Positions 45,017-56,906 of a stretch of DNA of 64,000 bases are shown one piece after another; the stretch's first letter is position 1; every line of letters starts with the position of its first letter. The DNA comes from Cantharellus purpuraceus (Eukaryota > Basidiomycota > Agaricomycetes > Cantharellales > Hydnaceae): NCBI GenBank assembly GCA_025174535.1, contig JALBUN010000001.1, forward strand, positions 3,782,001-3,846,000. Direction: 5' to 3'. A program made the position numbers and the translations under genes. The notes beneath the pieces were generated by a model. It did not search any database, had not been told where the DNA came from, and saw nothing but the letters and a program-made list of their open reading frames with translations.

Positions 45017-46069
45017 TGGCTTTCTCGAAATGCATGATGACGGCTTTCGCACTGGCATCTGTCGTGTCCTGGACGAGAGCGGAATCGCATACGGTTGTCT
45101 TTGATAACAGGTACGCATCACCAACACCCTAATCCTCCCCAACCCCTGGCTTGTGATGCAAGGGACTCGAGGCTCACCCTCATCCCATTCATAGATGCGG
45201 GTCCGGAACGGTAAATAGCATGATTTTCTTCTCGCTCACAAACACAGCGTATGACATATATCATTGTCGTAACATAGCCTCTTCTCAAAGCAAACGGCCA
45301 AACGCTTTCCACCGGTGGACCCTTCACGTCAAACGGGCCCTTGGTCTCTGCTATAGCGTATGTCCCCCCAAAGAGCCTGGGTCACTTTGCGTGATAGACA
45401 TTTGACATCTTCACCCTTCCCCATTTACTTGTCTGGTGTTCAGATTTCTTCAAACCGGTTCGTAAGCACCACCTTCGCCTCCTTCGCCTTCACCCGTTAG
45501 ATGACATATCAAACGTCTTGAGTTGACTGAATTGACCCCTAGGCAGTTGTGGTGCTAACGGCGAGGGCTGTACGCTCGTAGAAACGACGCTGATAAACCC
45601 GGACCCGGCGAGGCCGGGAAGTGGGTCGAGCACGGATTTGTCGCTTATTCCCCCGTGAGTGCATGTTTCATGTCGAGGTTATTGTTTGATGTGTCATTCT
45701 CACCATTATCCGTTGCTTCGGCAGGCATTCGTTTTCTGTGACGAGTGGATTTGGGTATGCAACTCCACTTCACTACAAGCAAGGACACGTAATTTGATCG
45801 CATCGACTGACTTTCACTAGGTATTTTAACGGGTGCGATGGTGCCGGCGCAGACTGTGAGTCTACAGATGTAGATAATGTCTTCGTTCTGACTTTATTGT
45901 AACATGGATGCAGGCAACAACCCAAATTGCCCCACGGCATTCCATCAACCGAACGATACCAACGTCCAGGTTGCGTGTCAAGTAAACAACGTGAGTCGTC
46001 GTTATTAAATATTATTGTCAAGTGATGGATATTCGGCAGGTCAACCTCGCTATTACTTTCTGTGACTGA
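45017..46069 (+). CDS. Small secreted cysteine-rich protein, paralog b
   Basis: It has the same exon layout as paralogs a and c. The signal peptide is MAFSKCMMTAFALASVVSWTRA. The mature segments are SHTVVFDNR, CGSGT, PLLKANGQTLSTGGPFTSNG, CGANGEGCTLVETTLINP, a GSGSSTDLSLIPP block, FSVTSGFG, YFNGCDGAGADC, a NNPNCPTAFHQPND block and VNLAITFCD. The frame is open and all splice sites are GT-AG. A TATA box (CTATAAAG) lies about 65 bases upstream. Its introns differ more from a and c than those do from each other, so b split off earlier. Role unknown; it is secreted through the ER. Confidence 0.82.
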
Positions 46070-46397
46070 GCCTTGCAGAGGGAGACACTTGGATCCTCAA
46101 TGTACAATTTACTTTTAAGGAGAGCTTTCGTTTCTCTTCATCAGAATAAATACAATTGGATTTTCAACTGTCGCTGGCTGTGCCATTGAACCAACAGTGG
46201 TACTGTCGTCAGAGGTCATTCCCATGAGAGGAAATGGACTCTCCGCGAGCCCATCGATAGAAGATCAACGAGGCTACCTTGTTATAGCTGCTGCCCGGGC
46301 TCGTGCCATCCGGGGATGCTCCCAGAGGTTAGGACCATATAGTTGAGCACGACGCCAGTCAGACTATGCCGCCCCATTCACCGCCACCCGCCACCCC

Positions 46398-46519
46398 ATC
46401 CACCGTCCGCTCACCCCCCATCCACCGTCCGCTCACCCCCCATCCACCGTCCGCTCACCCCCCATCCACCGTCCGCTCACCCCCCATCCACCGTCCGCTC
46501 ACCCCCCATCCACCGTCCT
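46398..46519 (+). repeat. 22-bp minisatellite, five full units plus a partial
   Basis: Units start at 46398, 46420, 46442, 46464, 46486 and (partial) 46508. The unit is ATCCACCGTC followed by CGCTCACCCCCC, and the full copies are identical by eye. The strand is C-rich. It lies in the gap between secreted paralog b and the DUF6535 gene. Confidence 0.95.
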
Positions 46520-46868
46520 CTGGCACTACTGCAGCTGCCTACCGATGCCGTCCCCTCCTACCACCACTGCCGCCGCCGCCTCACCGCCGTCATCCCGTGC
46601 CGACCCCTCCCATCCCCTTCCGCCGTTTCCTCCCACTACGCCGCTGCCTCACCGTTATAGAACTGGAGCGCTGCGGGAGTTGACGTTAGGCGCCCGTCTC
46701 TTTGACTGACGCTTGAACACAAGCCTCATGGTATGTGATGCACACGAGGACTGTCTCCGAATGCCTGGCGGCACGGATTCTGACCGAGAAAGGATGGGTA
46801 CTCTTCGAAGTTTTAACAGAAGCGTCCGGGCCTCATGGTAATCGCGTGTCACTTACCATCCAACATCT

Positions 46869-49800
46869 ATGTCTGAACAAGTGGAAGTATGTAGTCCTGT
46901 AGCACATACCATGGCTGATACTCATTGGCATTGGTCACTAGCCTCCGCCTGACTTGCCAGAGGCTGAAGCCCAGAAATATAACACTCAAGGTCGGTGCCG
47001 ATCATGGTTCCATGCTCTGAGGTCAGGCATCTTCGCTCCAACCATGTCTGAGCAAGAGAAGGTCTGTCTGCGTATCCCTGCTGTACACATACGACAGCCC
47101 ATGCTCAGTCGTGTTAGGTTGAACGCCAGAAACATAACCGTGAAGGTCCGTCCCGATCTTGGTTCCAACACTTTACGTTGTCGTTGAATTCCCCGTGTTT
47201 AGACACCCTCCGTCCTGATAAACCCCCTCCCCACGTTGTTATTACAACCACCTCAGAGTCTGATCCCGCCGAAATCAGCGACAGCCCGTATGCCTCACAT
47301 TATCGCCCCGATGCACCCATCTGGTCGCTCTACTTAAAGGAAACAGAGGCTGAGGACAAAGAATTAGTGACGCGATGGCAGAGTGGCCTTGACACTCTTT
47401 TGGTATTTGTGAGTCCAAATTTTTCATCGGCACAAGATCAAAGTCTGACGTGCTCAGGCCGGTCTGTTCGCTGGAATTCTGACTGCCTTCCTTATCGAAA
47501 GCCGGAAAGGATTGCAGGCGGATCCACAAAGCATGTTGCTGCAAGAAATCCTTTCTACTCTTCGGAACGATTTGAACGTGTCCGCATCTTCGTTTACTCC
47601 ATCCACGCTGTCCTTGCATGTGAATTATCTATGGTTTACCAGCCTGACGTTTACCCTGATCGGTGCGCTGGCCGGAGTGCTCGCCAAAGGTTGGCTCACA
47701 AAGTACGCACCGGCATCTCCAGGAGTGTCTTCAAGCGATGCATGTGAGCGCCATCTTCGCGCTATTGGGGCCTACAAGTGGCATTTCGGTGCAGTCATCA
47801 GTGGCATCCCGTTCCTGACTCAGCTTTCCCTCTTCCTGTTCTTCGCAGGACTTGTTCTATTTATCTTGGACGGCAGCAGTGGAATTGGCTACACCGTTCT
47901 CGGCTTGGTCGTCATCACTGCGGCTATCTATCTCTTGGGAACAGTCTTACCGTGGTTCTCCCCGGGATGCCCACTCCAGACAACAATGTCTGATTTTATA
48001 CCGGGGATGGCAGCACTCTCACGATACAAGAAAGACCGTACTTTTTCTTACGGTATGGGAAAGCTCGACTCTAGTAAGCGTTTGTCGTTCTGGGACACGC
48101 TTGCGGATCTGCATCACAAGCCAGGGCAAACGGAACTTGAAGCGGCTATCCTTACATGGGTTATCGCAAGCTCTGCTGTGGAGGAGAACATTGAAGAGGC
48201 TGTCCGGGTTGTCGCAGGCATGCCTTCGACACATTTCGACGCATGGGGAAATGTGGTGGTCAAGTCGGGTGCTGTGTCAGTACTATGCGACAGGTTCTCT
48301 CGATGCTTCAAGTGGTCTCCGGATCTCAGAATGACTACAGATAATGTCAATCAAGTCGAGGCTTATCTATATGCTCTGCTCCAAGTTGCGAAGACAGACC
48401 CCAAGCCATGCCTTAAATTATTCGGGCTGGGACAACCGTTGCATCGGTGGGATAATTTGCAGCCCTGCCTGCACTCACTCGCGTTTTGTGTGCGTACAGA
48501 GATCCTCCTGGCGGTGAAGAAAGATGATCACCAAGAGGGCTGGGAGACAACCAAGAGAAGCTTACGGTCTATGTGTCGAACAGGGTCACCTCCAAATTTA
48601 CTGAAGCAGTTGATGGATGCGGCCATTGGCAGTGTCGAAAGAGGAGGAGATTGCTTACAAAGGACGGGGGCAATTTTGCTCTCTTTACTCGTAAAAACTG
48701 GCGGGTCCCCGCAGCAATTTGGATCATTGGTGACTGGAAGCAGCGGAGCCAACCTGGACGAGAATGTAGAATCATCAACAAAGAGTACACGGGATGCAAC
48801 AATAAAAAGGCTTTTTGCGCTGTTGAAAGACCAGGATGCTGACATCCGTGACGCAGCTTTGCTCGGACTTACGAAACTGGCCCATTTTGGTGGGTGATAG
48901 AAATCATGTGGAAGGAGTGAACAATGAAGAATAGCATAAATCAGGTGTATTCCAAGATGCGATCAAGAGTGCTGGCCCTCAACTCTGTGAATGGCTTAAG
49001 GAGAGTGACTTGGTAGTTCGAGCGGCTGGTGCGAACACTGTTGTCAAACTTGCTGAGCACCGTATGTGATGGCTCCCACTCCGCTCTTTGAGACTGATGT
49101 CCATTTGCAGCCGCATTTCATGCCGTAATCAACGTCGCTTGTCCTCACATCATAGAGCTACTCAAGGCCAGCGATTCAGATGTCCAATCTGCTGGCGCGA
49201 GTGCAGTGAGCAACTTGGCTGAGCACCGTATGTAATGGTGCTTATCACGCTCCATGAGAAGACTGATTTTATTTCTAGCCGCATTTCATGAGACGATCAG
49301 GGCTGCTGTTCCACACATCATTGAACTGCTCCAAGATAGCACATCAGATGCCATTGAACAGCTCCAGGGCCACCATTCAGATGTCCAATCGGCTGGTGCA
49401 AGAGCATTGAACAACCTGGTTAAGTACCGTATGGAATGTGCTCACTGTGCTCTCTGACGAGACTGATGTCCATTTATAGCCGCATTTCATGACGTGATTA
49501 GGGGTGCTGTTCCTCACATCGTCGAACTGCTAAAGAGCAGCCACTTGTTTGCCCCATCGGCTAGTGCAAGAGCATTGAGCAACCTGGCTGAGTACCGTAT
49601 GTGATGGTGCTCACCACGCTCTCTGACACGACTGATGTACATTCTAGCCGCATTCCATGAGGCGATCAAGGGTGCTGTTCCATGCATCATTGAAATGCTC
49701 CAGGACAGGCATGATTCATCTGTCCGATCGGCTTCTGCAACTGTGCTGGGCAACCTCGCTAAGTACCGTATGTGATAGTGCTTACCGTGCTCTTTGACCA

Positions 49801-52800
49801 ACTGACGTCCATTCCTAGCCGCATTTCATGACGCAATCAGGGATACTGTGCCTCACACCATTGAGATGATCCTGGAAATCGATTCAACGGTCCAATCAGC
49901 TGGTGCAAGTGTGTTGGGAAACCTGGCTGAGCACCGTATGTGATGGTGCTCACAACAGTTTTTGAGGAGGCTAATGTCCCTTCTCCCTTCTAGCTGTGTT
50001 CCATGATGCGATCAGGGGTGCTTTGCCCCAGATCATCGAACTGCTCCAGCAGAGCGATCGAAGACTCCGATCAGCTGGTGCAAGAGCAATAGACAACCTG
50101 CCTATGAACTGTATGTGATGGTGCTCACAGTGCTCTTGAGGAGACTGATGTTCCTTTTAGCTGCATTTCATGAGGCGGTCCGAGGTGCTGTCCCATACGT
50201 CATTGAGCTGCTCAAGGACAATGACTGGTATGTCCGATCGGCTGGTGCAGAAGCATTGAGCAACCTCGCTAAGCACCGTATGTCATGGTGCTTACCATGC
50301 TCCATGAGGAGACTTATGTTTATTTCTAGCTGCATTTCATGAGGCGATCAGGGGTGCTGTTCCATACATCATTAAACTGCTCCAGGACAGCGATTCATAT
50401 GTCCGATCGGCCAGTGCAAGCGCGTTGGGCAACCTGGCTGAGCACTGTATGTGATAGTGCTTGCCACACTCTTTGACGAGACTGATGTCCCTTCTAGTTA
50501 CCCTTCTACCTGCGTTCTACGAGGTGATCAGTGATTCTGCTCCTCACATCATCAAACTGCTCCAGGACAGCAAATCACATGTGCAATTGGCTGGTGCAAG
50601 TGCATCTGGCAACCTGGCCAGGCACCGCAAGTGATAGTGATTACTAGGCTCTGTCACCAACTGACGTCCATTTCTAGCCGCACTTCATGAGGCAATCAAG
50701 GGTACTGTTCCACACATCATCGAACTGCTCCAGGCCAACGACCCATACGTCCGATCAGCTGGTGCAATTGCATTAGGCAACCTGGCTGAGCACCGTATGT
50801 GATGGTGCAACAGTCTGTGAGGAGGCTGATGTTCCTTCCAGCTGATTTCCATGAGGCGATTAGGGATGCTTCTCCGCAGATCATCGAACTGCTCCATAAT
50901 AGCGATCTAGGTGTCCAAGTAGCTGGTGCAAGTGCATTTGGCAACCTGGCCAAGTACCGTATGTGACGGTGCTCACCGCACTCTTTGATCCACTAACGTC
51001 CGTTGCTAGCCGCACTTCATGATGCAATCAAGGGTGCTGTTCCCCACATCATCGAGCTGCTCAAGGACGGTTACTGGGATGTCCGATCGGCTAGTGCAAG
51101 AGCGTTGGGAAACCTGGCTGAGTACCGTATGTGATGGTGCTCACCACGCCCATTGATGAGACTGATGTCCCTTCTAGCTGCATTCCATGAGGCGATCAAG
51201 GGTATTGTTCCACGTATCGTTGAACTGGTCCAGGACAACAATTCGAATTTCCGATCAGCTGGTGCAAGTGTATTGGGCAGACTGGCTGAGCACTGTATGT
51301 AATGGTGCTTACCCCTCTTTTATGACCGGGCTAATGTCAGTTCCTAGCCGTGTTTCATGACGTGATCAGGGATGCTGTTCCTCGCATCATCGAGCTACTC
51401 AGATACAGCCGTTCCGATGTTCGATTGGCTTGTAAAGATGCAATACACAATCTGACAGCCCACAGTCAGTGCTCATTGTTTTATGTAACTTTTGTATCGC
51501 TGAGATAATATCCAGTTGATATTTATTCAACACTTGAACCAGATATGGTCAATTTTCATGCCAAGGTTGCCGATGATGACACACCTATTGCGGATGCAGC
51601 TGCCACCGTATTGGAAGCAATTTCTCGACGTGGTAGAGTTTTTCCTGTTCATTTTCATTGTCCTTACTCATACACTACTCAGCAAATCCAGTGATGTGGC
51701 TTGGACATGGCCTGTCTGCATTTCTCACTCAGTCCTCTTCGATACTAGGCACTTCGAAACACTCATCAGAATCACACATGGATGCTAATGGCAAGTGTGC
51801 ATTTTTTTCATATATTGACTGTCGCGCAATTGTGTGGCTAGGGAACCTATATGCCAATCCCATACTGGCGGCGTGTGTCAACGTCAACAGCAACAACTCC
51901 GAGCTTTGTTATAATGGTACACGATGCCTCGCCTTACTAGTCCGCTACAGTATGTAGTCCAATATTTGTTCTCTGACATCAGCACATATCACCTTTGCAG
52001 TCCATACAAACCTTGTCCATATTCCCCACTTTTCGAAACAGCTCATTCCTCAATTCAAGTTTGATGCATCGGAAATCAAGTCCAGTCTCACAATGGCTAT
52101 AGGTGCATGGGCCAAAGACGGTTTAGTGACAATTCTTATTGTGCTCCATGGCGAGACTGAGGTTTATTTCTAGCCGCATTTCATGAGACGATCAGGGATG
52201 CTGTTCCTCACATCATTCAACTGCTCAAGGACAACGATGCAGATGTCCGATCGGCTAGTGCAAGTGGATTGAGCAACCTGGCTGAGCACAGTATGTGATG
52301 GTGCTTACCACGTCCTTTGACGACTGATGTCTCTTCTAGCTGCATTCCATGATGCGATCATGGGTGCTATTCCATGCATCTTTGAACTGCTCCAGGACAG
52401 AGATTCAGGCGCCCGGTCAGTTGGTGCAAGTGCATTTGGCAACCTGGCTAAGCACCGTATGTGATGGTGCTCACAACAGTCTTTGAGAGACTGATGTCTT
52501 TTCTAGCTGCACTTCATGACGCAATCAAGGGTGCTGTTCCTCACATCATCGAACTGCTCCAGGACAGCAATTTATATGTCCAATTAGATAGTGAAAGTGC
52601 ATTTGGCAACCTGGCTGAGCACCGTATGTGATAGTGCTCACCATGGTCATTGGTGAGGCTGATGTTCCTTTTAGAGACATTCCATGAGGCGATCAGGGGT
52701 GCTGTTCCACACATCATTGAACTTGTCCAGGACAACGATTTCTGTTTCCGATCAACTGGTGCAAGGGTATTGGGAAGACTGGCTGAGCACCGTATGTAAT

Positions 52801-54617
52801 GGTGCTTGCACTGTTTTTGACCAAACTGACGTCTGTTTCTAGCCGCATTTCATGATGCAATCAAGGGTGCCATTCCTCACATCATCGAACTGCTTAAGGA
52901 CGGTTATTCAGATGTCCGTTCGGCTAGTGCAAGTGCATTGGGTAGCATGGCTGAGCACTGTATGTGGTGCTCACCACGCTCATTGACGAGACTGATGTCT
53001 GTTCTAGCTGCATTCTATGAGGCTATCAGTGGTTCTGTTCCACAAATCATAGAACTGCTCCAGGACGGCGATTCAGATATCCGATCAACTGGTGCAAGTG
53101 TATTGGGCAGACTGGCTGAGCACCGTATGTAATGGCGCTTACCACTCGTTTTAACCAAACTTACATCCATTCCTAGCCACATTTAATGACGCCATCAAGA
53201 GTGCTGTTCCACACATCATTGAACTGCTCAAGGACGACGATTCAGATGTCCGATCGGCTGGTGCAAGTGCATTGGGAAACTTGGCTAAGCACTGTATGGT
53301 GATGGTGCTCACCATGCTTGTTGACGAGACTGATGTCTCTTCTAGCTGCATTCCATGGGGCGGTTCCACACATCATTACACTGCTCCAGGACAGAAATTC
53401 AGAAGTCCGATCGGCTGGCGCAATGGCATTGGGCAATCTGGTTGAGGACTGTATGCGATGGTGCTTACCATACGTTTTGGTCAAATTGACGTCCATTTCT
53501 AGCCGCATTTCATGATGCAATAAAGGGTACTGTTCCTCACATCATCGAGCTGCTCAAGGACCGTTACTGGCATATCCGATCGGCTAGTGTAAATGCATTG
53601 GGCAACCTCGCTAAGTACCGTATGTGATGGTGCTTACCATGCTCTTTAATCAAATGACGTCTATTTCTAGCTGCATTTCATGACGCGATCAGAGGTGCTG
53701 TTCCACACATCATAGGCCTGCTCAAGGCCAGCGATTCGGGTGCCCGATCAGCTGGCCCAAGTGTATTGAGTAATCTGGCTAAGAACCGTATGCGGTAGCG
53801 CTTGCAATGCGCTTTGACGAGACTGATACCTGTTTCTAGCCGCATTCCATAATGCGATCAAGGGTGCTGTTCCACTCATCATCGAACTGCTCAAGGACAG
53901 CGATTCGGATGTCCGATCAGCTGCTGTAGATGCATTAGGTACCCTGGCTGAGCACCGTATGTCATCTTATTTCTCATGTCCATGTCGATGTTCAGATCTT
54001 GCCACAGAATACTTCTCTGATTCTCTGCTGTCGTCCTTAACATCAGTACTGAAGAATAATTCTCCATTTTCCCAGTCTGGTGCGATGGACTTGCTTTCCA
54101 AGCTGCCTGGTGATGGTCAGCGGATGTTATTTCCAATCATAGTGCTATTGCTCATATGTTTGCCTTTAGCACTTGCCGGCCTCATCGATATATTTCCAGC
54201 CTCTGATCTTCTCAATGTTCTCAAATGCAAAGATCATACTGTCGCGGCATCCTCTGCGCACCTTTTTTGTGCACTTGCCAGCCAGTACTACCTCAAACCC
54301 ACGTTTTCTTGGGATGAATTCCCTGAAACTACGCTGAATGTTATTCTCTATACTCTCGCATGTCTTGATGATGAGGACACTGAATTGAAAGCATGCGGGA
54401 CATCCATCCTGTTGGTTTTGATGGATCATGGTATGCTTGTATTCCTGCACCTCTTGGTCTGATGATTTACATGTTGCCAGGTACCTTCAGGAATATTATT
54501 TCTGAAGTCGGTGTCATCCGTGGCTTTGTTCGATTGTTCATGATAGATATCTCTCATACCCAGCGAGATCAAATGATGTATTCCCTGCAGAAATTTGGTA
54601 TTTTGGAGACCTTGTAA
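46869..54617 (+). CDS. DUF6535 membrane protein with a 26-unit ARM/HEAT solenoid
   Basis: Early exons are 46869-46886, 46942-47061, 47118-47408 and 47458-48889. Then come 26 repeat exons, a few non-array exons at about 51515-52111, and two last exons (about 53983-54434 and 54480-54617). The product is near 2,000 residues. The DUF6535 domain carries four membrane helices (LLVFAGLFAGILTAFLI; LWFTSLTFTLIGALAGVLA; LTQLSLFLFFAGLVLFIL; YTVLGLVVITAAIYLLG). The repeat core reads AFHEAIKGAVPHIIELLQD then SDVRSAGASALGNLAEH, an ARM/HEAT two-helix pattern. DUF6535 has no known function. Alternative start: ATG at 47044, because the first exon pair is itself duplicated. I saw no stop in any repeat exon, so the gene looks functional. 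Confidence 0.82.
48943..53958 (+). repeat. Tandem exon array: 26 units of about 168 bp
   Basis: Exons begin near 48943, 49111, 49280, 49480, 49648, 49819, 49994, 50160, 50330, 50511, 50679, 50841, 51010, 51177 and 51348, then 52173, 52339, 52507, 52674, 52843, 53008, 53176, 53346, 53503, 53671 and 53840. A standard exon is 117 nt (39 codons) and ends with the C of a split codon, so every intron is phase 1. Exon length changes are multiples of three: 150 nt at 49280, 120 nt at 49648, 105 nt at 53346, and 12 extra nt at 50499. Introns are about 51 nt and also alike (GTATGTGATGGTGCTCACC ... CTAG). Confidence 0.92.
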
Positions 54618-54844
54618 TACTCCCCCTGTATATATATACATGAGCTGGTAGCCTTAGTGTCAACATTGTAATTTCTTGTGAATAGCAAGGCGACCACAAA
54701 ACGCGGTGAGTGCTTACACACTGGTCTCAAGTTGTTCGGACACCGCAGCGGAGTATTGAAGTGGGCTCGTGTCAAGTGGGAGTTCTTGCAGTGCAACGAG
54801 ATCGGATTGCTGTGATTGGTTAGCCGATAAAGGTACATCCTGGG

Positions 54845-55240
54845 TTACTTGAATGCCTTTAATGGCACTTGCGTCAGGACCTGACCATCTACCGGGACTC
54901 GTGTGTCGCCTGTGAGGTAAACGACTGGGATCCCTAGTTCAGCTATATCTAATCAACAAACTCTTCTGTCAGTGTTTCGCTTGCAGGCATAGCTATTAGT
55001 AACCTTGCGCCGAAGCGTCGAAATACTGCCAGTGCAGTGCTACCAAGTCGTCCGCTGAGTGCACTTCTATTCGTCTACCCCATTAGCCGGTCATCGAACT
55101 CCAAACTAGGAATTCCAAACTAGGAATAGGGTCCATCCTCGCCTTACTCTTCAGTGATTCATCATATCATGTGAGAAACCAGAATACGTACGTGCTCCAG
55201 GGACAAAGCATCTCAATCCAGAAGGACGTCTAACTGACAT
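54845..55240 (-). CDS. Small hypothetical protein, two or three exons
   Basis: The proposed start codon is at 55240-55238 (MSVRRPSGLRCFVPGA). A splice near 55188 to 55085 restores RIEVHSADDLVALHWQYF. A second intron (minus strand GTTACT...GATTAG) then joins to DIAELGIPVVYLTGDTRVPV, ending LTQVPLKAFK at a TAA (54847-54845). The product is about 80 residues. The clean splice frames and normal CpG suggest a real gene. I do not recognise the family; it could be a full small protein or the end of a larger one cut off by the duplication that carries paralog c. Confidence 0.5.
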
Positions 55241-55494
55241 GGCCTCTCGGAACACGTAACATTTTATGCGTGACCTATATTCCCCCCACAACAAGTGTTG
55301 TCTTGCGTATTTCTGACATACCAGACCACCCGGCCACCTTCTTTACTCGCCTGGGGCCCCTCCATTCCATTCCCATACTTTTGAGATCGATACAATCACA
55401 CGTAGTGCATTACAGCGATCACCATCATATGTCAGGCTCTCTCATCACGCACGTAATCCGAGCCCTTCCTTTCTGTCACCCAGCGCTCATGAAC

Positions 55495-55505
55495 CATATA
55501 AAAGG
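55495..55505 (+). promoter_or_regulatory. TATA box of secreted paralog c
   Basis: ATATAAAAGG lies about 80 bases ahead of the start codon at 55581, matching the box of paralog a in sequence and distance. Confidence 0.65.
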
Positions 55506-55580
55506 CCCCAATGCTCTCCAGCAGTGAGCACCCCATCCCCACCGTGTTCTGCAAGCCAACAGCGACCACTCATTGAAACC

Positions 55581-56564
55581 ATGGCCTTTTCCAAATACAT
55601 GATGACCGCTTTCGTACTGGCATCAGTCGTGTCCTGGACGAGGGCGGAATCGCATTTGGTTGTCTTTGACAACAGGTGCGCACCATCAGCACCCAACCCC
55701 GAGACTCGAGGCTCACCTTCATTTCATTTTCACAGATGCGGGTTCGGAACGGTCAACAGCACGCTTGTCTTTTCGCTTGCGGACACTGTGGAATGACTTT
55801 GTATCATATAGCCCCTCCTCAAAGCAAACGGCCAGACGCTGTCCTTCGGTGCACCTTTCAGGTCAAACGGACCCTTGATTTCTGCTATAGCGTATGTTTC
55901 CCCAAGGAGTCTTTCGTGACATATGACGTCCTCACCCTTCCCCTTTCCCACGACGTTCAGGTTTCTCCAAACGGGTTCGTGAGCACCGCTTTCACTTGCA
56001 TCCGTTAAGTGACATATCAACGTCTTGAGTTGACGGAGTCGATTCGCAGGCGGTTGTGGTGATAACGGCGAGGGCTGTACGCTCATAGAAACGACGCTGA
56101 TAAACCCGGACCCGTCGAGGCCAGGAAGTGGGTCGAGCACGGATGTGTCGCTTATTCCGCCGTGAGTGCATGTCCATGTCGAGTTAATTGATGTGTCGTT
56201 CTCACCTTTTTCCAGGCATCGGTTTTCCGTAACAAGTGGATTTGGGTATGCAACTCTACCTACGTCGCCCGCACGCAAGGATAATCGTCTAATTTTCATC
56301 GCTGGGATTTAGGTACTTCAACGGGTGCGACGGCGCCGGGGCAGACTGTGAGTGGGAGGCGCGTGTCAAAATGACAGCGTTAACTGTGCCATTGACGCAG
56401 GCACGAACCCGAACTGCCCCACCGCATTCTTTGATCCGAATGATACCCAGGTGCAGGTGGCCTGTCAATCAGACAACGTGAGTCGTCCTGGTTGTCCTGC
56501 AGTAAGTGATTGTCATGTGAGAGACGTTACGTAGGTCAACCTCGCAATTACCTTTTGTGACTGA
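55581..56564 (+). CDS. Small secreted cysteine-rich protein, paralog c
   Basis: The signal peptide is MAFSKYMMTAFVLASVVSWTRA. Exons then give SHLVVFDNR, CGFGT, PLLKANGQTLSFGAPFRSNG, FLQTGS-type and CGDNGEGCTLIETTLINPD segments, GSGSSTDVSLIPP, FSVTSGFG, YFNGCDGAGADC, TNPNCPTAFFDPNDTQVQVA and VNLAITFCD before the TGA at 56562-56564. Exons, introns, promoter and about 200 bases of 3' flank are close to paralog a but inverted relative to it. Cysteine positions are kept in all three copies. The frame is open. The flank ends at a perfect palindrome (56907-56951). Confidence 0.82.
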
Positions 56565-56906
56565 GGTGGTTGGAAAGGGGCGTTTGGATACTGTCATCAG
56601 TGTACAATATAGTGTTGGAAAACCAGCGAGGTTTTTTTTTGCTTCTGAGAGGGTTGCGCATTTGCGGTCAGGAAATACGCCTCCACAAGATGACATAAAC
56701 TCTTCATACTGATGCGACGACATGCACGGTTTGGAACCTTTTGTGCAAGGATTGACCAAGTCCGAATTTGGATTGTTACATGTTGCTCTCACGTTCCATT
56801 TGCGTCTGTTTCGCTGATCGATGTGTGTCAGCACTAACGCGATGTTGCGGAGTGACGCGTAGATGCGTTTGGCCTTGTTTGGTACTGGACTGTATACGTA
56901 AACGGA
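56565..56906. other. 3' flank of paralog c, duplicated from the paralog-a locus
   Basis: The first 200 bases match the 3' flank of paralog a (38560-38775 on the minus strand), with about 60 extra bases here near 56640-56700. No gene is visible. Confidence 0.6.

Noticed and set aside
46343..46683. Two overlapping Pro/His/Ser-rich frames of about 105 codons
   Set aside because: They are translations of the 22-bp C-rich minisatellite and its flank, open in several frames because the unit lacks stops. There is no evidence of a gene.
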